Assembly (NCBI GenBank): GCA_021768185.1
Contig: JAETNP010000023.1
Span: 1-36,856, forward strand
DNA from: Oscillospiraceae bacterium
GTDB lineage: Bacteria; Bacillota; Clostridia; Oscillospirales; Oscillospiraceae
Direction of reading: 5' to 3'
DNA length: 36,856 nt
Part shown: positions 32,044 through 36,856 of the stretch, in pieces
Layout: each line of letters begins with the position of its first letter
Numbering within the stretch: the stretch's first letter is position 1
Notes under the pieces: model-generated
Databases searched by the model: none
Seen by the model: the letters and a program-made list of their open reading frames with translations, nothing else
What the model was told of the DNA's origin: nothing
Made by a program: the position numbers and the translations under genes

Positions 32044-33732
32044 TTACTTCTTCTTTTTCTTCGCGGCCTTGGCTTCCTCTTTGGCTTTTTTGTCTGCCAG
32101 CTTCTGCTGATACTTGGCTTCCTCAGTCTCAAAGCTCAGGCCCTTCTTGGCGCACTTGTTCTTCAGTTCTTCAATGCGCTTCTCTTCCGCGATCCGCTCG
32201 TTCTCCTCCTGCTCCATGCGGGCCTTCTCCTCGGGAGAGACATAGACCTCGCCCCGGGCCTCGGCCTCGGCCTTATGGCGGGCGGCGATGTCAGCGGAGA
32301 TCTGGGGAATCTTCTCTTCCACATCATAGCGCAGCATGAGCAGGGAGCCGATGGTGTAGCCGATCATGGGGATGCCAACAAAGCACCAGTTGAAGAAGGT
32401 CTGCATGGCGGCGGGCTGGGTAATGATCTCTGCGGTGGAGGAGGGCGGGATATACCCAAAGGCGCTGATGCCGCCCAGGATGATGGACTGGCCGATACCG
32501 GCGGACACCGTGATGATGATGCTCATGACCGAGGCGGAAAAGCCATCCGCCCGGTAACCGCTGCCCCATTCAATATGGTCCAGAGCTTCGGCCAGCATAG
32601 CCGCCATACAGTAAGTAGGCAGAGCGCCGAAGGACTTGATGACCAGGCCCAGGAGCAGCAGGGGCACATTTCCCGGCGTCAGCAGTACAAGCAAGCTGCC
32701 GATGGCCCCGATGCCGAAGCCGAACATGGTCACCATCCGCTTGCCGAATTTGCCCACCAGGGGACACAGGATGAAGATACCCAGGCCCAGGGGCGCCTGG
32801 CCGATGGCGTTGATGAGCACCTGCATGCCGGTGCCGCCGTCCACGGAATTGGCTACCACCCAGTTGGAGTAATAGATCATGGAGTTGGTGGACAGATAGT
32901 TCATGATCTGATAGACGATGTTGAAGCCGATGACAATGAGCCAGTAGGGATCGGAGAAACAGACCTTCATCTGCTGCAAGAAGGACACGGTATCTTTTTT
33001 TGTGTCCTCTCCGGCGGCCATCATGTCCTCAGTGACTCGTTCTTTGGTGAAGTAGTACTCCAGCAGGGTGGCGGGAATGGCCAGGATGGACAGCACGCTC
33101 ATAACGGTGATCCAGGCCCCCTGAGCTGCGGCACCCACACCGATGGTCTTGATCATAATGGGAAGAATGATAGTCACCAGCAGGCCGGGCAGCATAGAGG
33201 TGCCGGTACTGGTCAGCATGGCCAGACCGTCCCGCTGCTTGGTATTCCGGGTGGACAGGGGAACCATCAAGGTGTGGCTCATGTTGTAGATAGTGAAAGC
33301 AAAGGCAAAAAATAGGTTGTAGCTCACCACGATCCACACCAGCTGGACCTGCATACTGGCTCTGGGTACCGTGTAAAGCAGAATGCCGCAGATGGCCATC
33401 AGTATGCCGGAAATTAGAATCCAGGGGCGGGCCTTGCCCTGCCGGGTATGGGTCTTGTCAATGATGCGGCCCATAACGATATTGGTAATGGCATCAAAAA
33501 TCTTGCTGAATACGGGCATCATGGTCAGGAACGCACCAGTCACGCCCAGCACATCGGTATAGAACTGGGTTAGATAGGTGCCCGCAATGGCATAGTAGGC
33601 CATATACACCAGGCAGGGACCAAAGAAATATCCCAACGCTTTTTCGCTTCCTTGGGTATTGGCCGATTTGATGCGGGAGTCAAATGCCTTGGACGAGAAC
33701 AGACCCTTTTCCCTCTTTGTCGCAGATGCCAT
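32044..33732 (-). CDS. GPH-family sugar:cation symporter (MelB-like)
   Basis: A 562-residue inner-membrane transporter with about twelve hydrophobic segments. GYFFGPCLVYMAYYAIAG opens the first helices, and VTGAFLTMMPVFSKIFDAITNIVMGRIIDKT carries the acidic FDAITD-like motif that binds the coupling cation in MelB relatives. GKARPWILISGILMAIC follows. HIEWGSGYRADGFSASVMS is the usual GPH motif after helix 10. The cytoplasmic C-terminus (from about 480) is an unusually long, charged coiled-coil tail ending in KAKEEAKAAKKKKK. As first gene of the operon it should import the glycan fragment or glycoside that the following intracellular enzymes cut. The substrate is unknown. Confidence 0.93.
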   Translation of the reverse strand: MASATKREKGLFSSKAFDSRIKSANTQGSEKALGYFFGPCLVYMAYYAIAGTYLTQFYTDVLGVTGAFLTMMPVFSKIFDAITNIVMGRIIDKTHTRQGKARPWILISGILMAICGILLYTVPRASMQVQLVWIVVSYNLFFAFAFTIYNMSHTLMVPLSTRNTKQRDGLAMLTSTGTSMLPGLLVTIILPIMIKTIGVGAAAQGAWITVMSVLSILAIPATLLEYYFTKERVTEDMMAAGEDTKKDTVSFLQQMKVCFSDPYWLIVIGFNIVYQIMNYLSTNSMIYYSNWVVANSVDGGTGMQVLINAIGQAPLGLGIFILCPLVGKFGKRMVTMFGFGIGAIGSLLVLLTPGNVPLLLLGLVIKSFGALPTYCMAAMLAEALDHIEWGSGYRADGFSASVMSIIITVSAGIGQSIILGGISAFGYIPPSSTAEIITQPAAMQTFFNWCFVGIPMIGYTIGSLLMLRYDVEEKIPQISADIAARHKAEAEARGEVYVSPEEKARMEQEENERIAEEKRIEELKNKCAKKGLSFETEEAKYQQKLADKKAKEEAKAAKKKKK

Positions 33733-33903
33733 ACTGATTCCTCCTCAAATTTTCCGCCCGCCGCGTATTTTGTGTGTTATTCACAAAGCAGGCTTCTCTC
33801 TCCCCAATTTGATTGGGTAATTTAAGCATATCAAAAAGCATTGCGACAATCTATCAATTTTGTTATACTATTATTGAATTCGTCAGGTCATTTGGAGGAT
33901 GTT
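33733..33903. promoter_or_regulatory. Divergent control region of the sugar operon
   Basis: A 171-base gap between the leftward transporter and rightward regulator. On the plus strand TTGCGA (33841-33846), 17 bases, TATACT (33864-33869) is the regulator promoter. Two inverted repeats lie on the operon side: CCCAAT-TTG-ATTGGG (33803-33817) and TTTGTG-N7-CACAAA (33769-33787). They are candidates for the AraC-type or another operator. I find no close consensus promoter for the operon itself, as expected for an activator-dependent one. AGGAGG precedes the transporter ATG. Confidence 0.65.
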
Positions 33904-35094
33904 ATGAAAATTTCTCAAATCCTCAATTCCCTTTCTGCCATTTCCAATATTCCAGTCACTTTGTATGAAAACAGCGACACCGTCTTCTACTTTCCGAATT
34001 TGACTTACCTGCCCAAGCTGGCTGGACAGGAATTAGAGGCCCTGCACCAAAAGCGTACAGGTGGATGTCATGCTGTCTGCCTGTTTACCGATGACCTTTT
34101 ATGCTATGGTCTGATAGACATGGCGGACGCCCCCGGCCAGTACGCCATCTGCGGGCCGGTATCTGCCATTGACTGCGACAATCGCCGGGCCCAGCGTATC
34201 TTAAAGCGGTACGGCTTGCCTACCACCGAGGCGGGGCTCCTTTTGAGTTATTTCAAAGATACCGCCACATGCTCTCTGCTGCGGTTTTCCGACTTCCTTA
34301 TGTTAGCGGACTATACCCTCAACCATGAAAGTCTGGATATCTCTCAGCTGCTGCCTGAAGGTTATCAAGGGGAGGAGGAAATGCTCTCCTCGCCGCCTAC
34401 GGTATCTCAAGTGGTCTCCACTCCTCATGATGCCAGTGCTTACGAGCGGCAACTCTACTCTCTACTTCGCTTTGGCAAATATCAGGAAATGGTTTCCTTT
34501 CTGACCCATGTAAACTTCACTGGCAATCAAGGCTCTCTGGCTGGCACCCTGCTTCGGCATCAGAAAAACATGGTCATATCCTCCGCTACTCTGGCGTCCC
34601 GCGCGGCGGTGGATGGCGGGCTGGATTACGACACCGCCATGACCCTGGCTGACAGCTACATCCAGAAGGTTGAGCTGGCCCCCGACCGCGCAGCCTTGCT
34701 GGTCCTCCACAAAAATATGCTGAAGACCTACACCAAGATGGTGGCGGAAAAGCGGTCCAACAATCCCAATTCCGCCCTTGCTACCAAGGTCAGCAGCTAT
34801 GTCGAACAGCACCTGACAGACCCCATCTCCGTTCAGGATCTGGCGAATGTCTTGGAACTGAATCGTTCCTATCTTTCCTCCCAGTTCAAAAAGGAGACCG
34901 GCATCAATCTCAACGACTACATCAACCGCATGAAAATCGATGAGGCCACCCGGCTTTTGCTGACTACCGACCGTTCGGTGGCTGACATCGCCTCCCTGCT
35001 GGCCTTTTCCTCCCAAAGCTATTTCCAGGCGGTCTTTAAAAAGCAGATCGGTGAAACTCCCGCGAAATACCGCGCAAAGGGGTATCCGATTTGA
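33904..35094 (+). CDS. AraC-family transcriptional regulator
   Basis: A 396-residue regulator. The N-terminal 270 residues form a sensory region without a transmembrane segment; VFYFPNLTYLPKL and YAICGPVSAIDC are seen, but I cannot assign a known ligand domain. The C-terminus has the two helix-turn-helix motifs of AraC: DPISVQDLANVLELNRSYLSSQFKKETG and RSVADIASLLAFSSQSYFQAVFKKQIGETPAKYR. ATG 33904 follows GGAGG; the in-frame start at 33841 would lie inside the promoter. Divergent placement next to the transporter strongly suggests that it activates the 22-kb operon in response to an imported sugar. Confidence 0.93.
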   Translation: MKISQILNSLSAISNIPVTLYENSDTVFYFPNLTYLPKLAGQELEALHQKRTGGCHAVCLFTDDLLCYGLIDMADAPGQYAICGPVSAIDCDNRRAQRILKRYGLPTTEAGLLLSYFKDTATCSLLRFSDFLMLADYTLNHESLDISQLLPEGYQGEEEMLSSPPTVSQVVSTPHDASAYERQLYSLLRFGKYQEMVSFLTHVNFTGNQGSLAGTLLRHQKNMVISSATLASRAAVDGGLDYDTAMTLADSYIQKVELAPDRAALLVLHKNMLKTYTKMVAEKRSNNPNSALATKVSSYVEQHLTDPISVQDLANVLELNRSYLSSQFKKETGINLNDYINRMKIDEATRLLLTTDRSVADIASLLAFSSQSYFQAVFKKQIGETPAKYRAKGYPI

Positions 35095-35115
35095 AAATAC
35101 TCGCTGAATAACTAA

Positions 35116-35259
35116 AAGCTGCTGAAGGCGACAAAAAAGGCCTCGGAGGAGATCACCGAGGTCCTGGGCTATTCCTCCCAGAGCTATTTTCAGAGCGTGT
35201 TCAAAAGGAGTACGGGAAAAACGCCGGGGGAGTACCGGGCAGAGGGGAAGGGGCAATAG
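35116..35259 (+). pseudogene. 3' remnant of a second AraC-family gene
   Basis: Forty-seven codons read EITEVLGYSSQSYFQSVFKR, then STGKTPGEYRAEGKGQ and stop. This is the second helix-turn-helix and tail of an AraC-type protein, aligning with the end of the intact regulator just upstream (IASLLAFSSQSYFQAVFKK). There is no start codon or first HTH. It differs from the intact gene at many positions, so it is a remnant of another AraC gene and not a fresh duplication. It marks an old recombination point at the edge of the operon. Confidence 0.75.
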
Positions 35260-35264
35260 AAAGG

Positions 35265-35282
35265 CTTTTTCATTGATTAGGC
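35265..35282 (+). repeat. 18-bp direct repeat, right copy
   Basis: CTTTTTCATTGATTAGGC is identical to 11483-11500. Extended by GGC in front and ATCAGTTTTTGA behind, it also resembles 9861-9892. It lies right after the AraC remnant. Confidence 0.7.
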
Positions 35283-35321
35283 GCATCAGTTTTTGAGCAA
35301 TTCAATAATGGCCATGATGAA

Positions 35322-35344
35322 TTTGACCCACACCGTGACCCACA
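35322..35344. repeat. Paired TGACCCACA repeats, left arm
   Basis: TGACCCACA occurs at 35324-35332 and 35336-35344, with a two-base spacer after the last C. The same pair recurs at 35587-35609 with only the spacer dinucleotide changed (CG against GC). Such paired short repeats beside a tRNA attachment core resemble arm-type integrase sites. Confidence 0.6.
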
Positions 35345-35458
35345 CGGGGAAACGAGCGGGTGGAGACAGTGGAGAAAAGAGGTCTGGAGACCTTGCCCTT
35401 CCGGGGCAAAAACGCCCGGAAAGGCTTACAAATCAATGGCTGGAAGGCTCTCAAGCTG

Positions 35459-35503
35459 TTGGTAAGGATGAGGTCGGCAGTTCGAATCTGCCCAGCAGCT
35501 CCA
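35459..35503 (+). other. Attachment site: 3' half of tRNA-Thr(GGU)
   Basis: The sequence starts in the anticodon loop TTGGTAA (anticodon GGT at 35461-35463). It continues with anticodon-stem half GGATG, variable loop AGGTC, a perfect T arm GGCAG-TTCGAAT-CTGCC, acceptor half CAGCAGC, T and CCA. The bases before it (AGCTG) do not pair with GGATG, so the 5' half is absent and no tRNA can be made. The match from loop to T arm is the same as I recall for E. coli tRNA-Thr(GGU). This is the usual form of an attR left by a tyrosine integrase that recombines in the anticodon loop. Confidence 0.85.
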
Positions 35504-35539
35504 AAAATCCTCTGAAATCGGTTGATTTCGGAGGATTTT
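35504..35539 (+). terminator. Hairpin following the tRNA-Thr 3' half
   Basis: AAAATCCTC-T-GAAATC pairs with GATTTC-G-GAGGATTTT around loop GGTT, a 16-base stem starting one base after CCA. It ends in TTTTGCTTTG. It is in the place of a tRNA terminator and may be the one carried by the right-hand element. Confidence 0.8.
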
Positions 35540-35586
35540 GCTTTGTTTGTGGAATATTTTGGGCGGGTTTATTTTGGCGGGTTTTG

Positions 35587-35609
35587 TTTGACCCACACGC
35601 TGACCCACA
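35587..35609. repeat. Paired TGACCCACA repeats, right arm
   Basis: TGACCCACA occurs at 35589-35597 and 35601-35609. The 23-base block matches 35322-35344 except for two transposed bases. It lies about 85 bases after the tRNA-Thr core, on the side opposite the first pair. Confidence 0.6.
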
Positions 35610-35628
35610 ATAGGATGAAACACGACGG

Positions 35629-35660
35629 AGGGGAGAGGTCTGGATAGGAACCTCTCCCCT
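35629..35660. terminator. Hairpin downstream of the integrase remnant
   Basis: GGGGAGAGGT (35630-35639) pairs with ACCTCTCCCC (35650-35659) with one more A-T pair outside. It lies about 30 bases beyond the integrase stop. No U run follows on the minus strand, so termination would be weak. Confidence 0.45.
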
Positions 35661-35690
35661 GCTTTGGGTCAATATTTTCGATTTATTTTG

Positions 35691-36287
35691 CTACATGATT
35701 TGGGCCATGAAATTTCCCATGGTTTCTGCGGCTTGGTTCTGGACTTGGCGTGTGGCGTGGGTGTAGGTGCGGAGGGTGAAGCCTGCGTCGTAGTGGCCCA
35801 GCATACTGCTTACCGTTTTTACGTCGATGCCATTCTGGAGGGCTACTGTGGCGAAGGTGTGGCGCAGGGAGTGCAGAGGAATGTGCTCCAAATTGGCATC
35901 CTTGAGGATCTTCTTGTGGAGCTTGGCTACGGAGTCTGGGTGGTACATCTCGCCGGTGGCGGGGGATGGGAACATATACTGGTTGTCAGGATGTTTGCTG
36001 TGCTCTTGGATCAGGAGGTCTACGGCTTCCTGCGGGATGGACACTTTGCGGACGGAGGTTTCGGTCTTGGGACGGGAGAGGGTCAGTTCGCCGTTTGGGT
36101 TTCGGACATACTGCTTACTGACGAATATGGTCTTGTTTTCGATGTCCAGGTCATCCCAGAGGAGGGCAACCAGCTCACCTTTCCGGAGGCCGCTGACCAG
36201 TGCCAGATAGAACATCGGAAGGAGCCCTCTGGCGTTGGCTGCATCCAGGTAGGCTTTCATGTCCTCTGGGTGAAGTGTCTTTGGCTG
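35691..36287 (-). pseudogene. Tyrosine integrase remnant, C-terminal half
   Basis: This reading frame encodes the catalytic domain of a Tn916/Tn1549-like integrase: KTLHPEDMKAYLDAANARG, LVSGLRKGELVALLWDDLD with the first arginine, IPLHSLRHTFATVALQNG with the His-Arg-His group, LGHYDAGFTLRTYTH with the tyrosine nucleophile, and a normal end (NFMAQIM). The N-terminal arm-binding and core-binding domains are missing. Just upstream the frame has a stop and joins the HTH_36 gene. ATG 36260 could start a shortened protein, but it would not bind its sites normally. It shows the missing 3' part of the broken integrase at 7892, yet the DNA differs too much to be its displaced half. Confidence 0.85.
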
Positions 36288-36639
36288 CGTCTATCTCCAG
36301 TTTTCGTAGTTGCCGTTGGTGGTATGATTCTACGACTTCTTGAATGGGACGGATGGTATAGCGGTAGCTGCCATTGCGCTTTTGACCGGTTTTGGTGATG
36401 ACACTGGTGGGCTTGATGGTGATAAATCCTTTGTCTGCGAGCTCGAAGATGTACTTCTGAACTGTGTTCGTACTCATACCAACTGCCTGCCCAATGGTTT
36501 TGTAGCTGGGATAGCATTGATACGTTTTGCGATTTTCGCAGTAGAGCAAGTAGGAGTAGACGGCGATCTCTCCAGGGGACAGACCGAGAGAGAAAATCAC
36601 ATTCGGCAGAGGGAAGTAGTTTTTATATGCTTTACTCAT
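36175..36639 (-). pseudogene. HTH_36-like gene truncated by fusion into the integrase
   Basis: The first about 117 codons (36639 to roughly 36287) match the left HTH_36-like protein: NYFPLPNVIFSLGLSPGEIAVYSYLLY-type start, CYPSYKTIGQAVGMSTNTVQKY, then SYRYTIRPIQEVVESYHQRQL and LEIDAAKD. After that the frame enters integrase DNA out of frame and adds about 37 unrelated residues (TSPRGHESLPGCSQRQRAP...). The DNA-binding domain is complete, so a working protein with a foreign tail is possible. ATG 36639 overlaps the preceding stop by four bases. Confidence 0.75.
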
Positions 36640-36848
36640 GCGCCGCCTCCAGTGGTATTTTGTTCAACCCAAGCAGCGAACTTTTCCTTCGGCACGATCA
36701 TGCGGTTGCCAATTTTTAGAACAGGAAAATCTTTTTCATGCATCAGCTCATAGCTGCTGGCGGTGGAAATGCCTAACACTTGAGCGACCATGGCTGCATT
36801 GAGAAATAGCGGTAGGTCATCGTACGTTTTGTATGTGGATTGTTTCAT
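36636..36848 (-). CDS. Excisionase-like HTH_17 protein, second copy
   Basis: A 70-residue winged-helix protein of the Tn916 Xis type: LPLFLNAAMVAQVLGISTASSYELM and FPVLKIGNRMIVPKEKFAAWVEQ. It is very similar to the copy at 11106-11321 (both begin with YKTYDDLPLFLNA or YKSYDDLPLFLNA). ATG 36848 is near the window edge; its ribosome site may be the AGGATC just before it. Its own integrase is deleted. It could still influence excision by a related enzyme. Confidence 0.8.
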   Translation of the reverse strand: MKQSTYKTYDDLPLFLNAAMVAQVLGISTASSYELMHEKDFPVLKIGNRMIVPKEKFAAWVEQNTTGGGA

Positions 36849-36856
36849 GTGATCCT

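Larger units (their letters stand above)
7892..35503. mobile_element. Integrative element carrying the glycan operon
   Basis: The proposed element runs from the disrupted integrase at the left, through its toxin-antitoxin, regulator and excisionase genes, to a 3' tRNA-Thr fragment at 35459-35503. Its integrase end faces left, where the intact tRNA-Thr is expected beyond the serine-recombinase element. The int/HTH/xis order matches the remnant at the right end of the window. No conjugation genes are visible between 11.3 and 35.3 kb; the space is filled by the sugar operon. The limits are inferred from attachment-site logic and not from an empty site. Confidence 0.6.
35504..36856. mobile_element. 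Left end of a second, deleted integrative element
   Basis: Directly after the tRNA-Thr core come integrase arm-like repeats, an integrase 3' part, an HTH_36 gene 5' part and an excisionase-like gene, all on the minus strand. The order is the same as in the element at 7892-11321, without its toxin-antitoxin and RHH genes. It continues beyond the window. Confidence 0.65.

Noticed and set aside
35455..35503. A miniature tRNA: GCTGTTG could pair with the acceptor half CAGCAGC
   Set aside because: It would lack the D arm and a proper anticodon stem. The bases from 35459 are better explained as the anticodon loop of a tRNA-Thr 3' half, and the pairing as chance.
35293..35613. Open frame of 106 codons spanning the attachment region
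   Set aside because: It runs through the tRNA-Thr fragment, its hairpin and the arm repeats, so it is not a real gene.
7892..36287. The two integrase parts being halves of one gene separated by the island
   Set aside because: Both contain the same middle region (LVSGLRKGEL to LRH), and their DNA differs throughout, so they are two related genes.

Overview
The window reads as high-GC Firmicutes DNA, most like a gut Oscillospiraceae bacterium (Flavonifractor/Pseudoflavonifractor/Lawsonibacter type). The evidence is AGGAGG-type ribosome binding sites, clusters of large serine recombinases, DUF6870-type small proteins, Tn916/Tn1549-like int-xis modules, and a GPH transporter with GH2/GH3/GH43/GH78 enzymes. 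The taxon is inferred from gene content; there is no marker gene in the window.

The layout is three nested or tandem mobile elements. (1) Positions 1 to about 7891 are the end of an integrative element: a structured untranslated leader, a ParB-like gene, a second ParB/Srx-fold gene, a DUF6870-like gene, then a good promoter and four tightly packed recombinase genes. Three are large serine recombinases; the fourth is a small resolvase-domain protein with Ala in place of the catalytic Ser. (2) This element breaks a tyrosine integrase gene (7892-8875, minus strand) immediately after the codons for its HDLRH active-site motif. That integrase belongs to a second element with a RelB/RelE-type toxin-antitoxin pair, a ribbon-helix-helix protein, an HTH protein and an excisionase-like protein (9126-11321). 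(3) From 11520 to 33732, fourteen minus-strand genes with short gaps form what looks like one 22-kb glycan-catabolism operon. A divergent AraC-family gene (33904-35094) probably controls it.

In transcription order the operon encodes a GPH sugar symporter, a GH3 enzyme, an alpha/beta hydrolase, a GH43 enzyme, a GH2 enzyme, a GH78 rhamnosidase, an exo-galactanase-like GH43 enzyme, an FGGY kinase, L-ribulose-5-phosphate 4-epimerase, a xylulokinase-like kinase, a fucose/arabinose-isomerase-family protein, a mutarotase, and rhamnulokinase, rhamnose isomerase and rhamnulose-1-phosphate aldolase. No glycosidase has a secretion signal, so imported oligosaccharides or glycosides are probably split inside the cell. 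Rhamnose and probably arabinose are then carried into central metabolism. Arabinogalactan fragments or plant glycosides are the likely substrates (inference). The epimerase and the xylulokinase-like gene each carry a one-base frameshift in a homopolymer.

At 35459-35503 lies the 3' half of a tRNA-Thr(GGU), cut at the anticodon loop. Pairs of TGACCCACA repeats flank it on both sides. It is followed by a second, deleted copy of the int/HTH/xis module (35691-36848). This fits two related elements integrated in tandem at one tRNA-Thr gene. The sugar operon would then be cargo of the left element, whose integrase has been disrupted by the serine-recombinase element.
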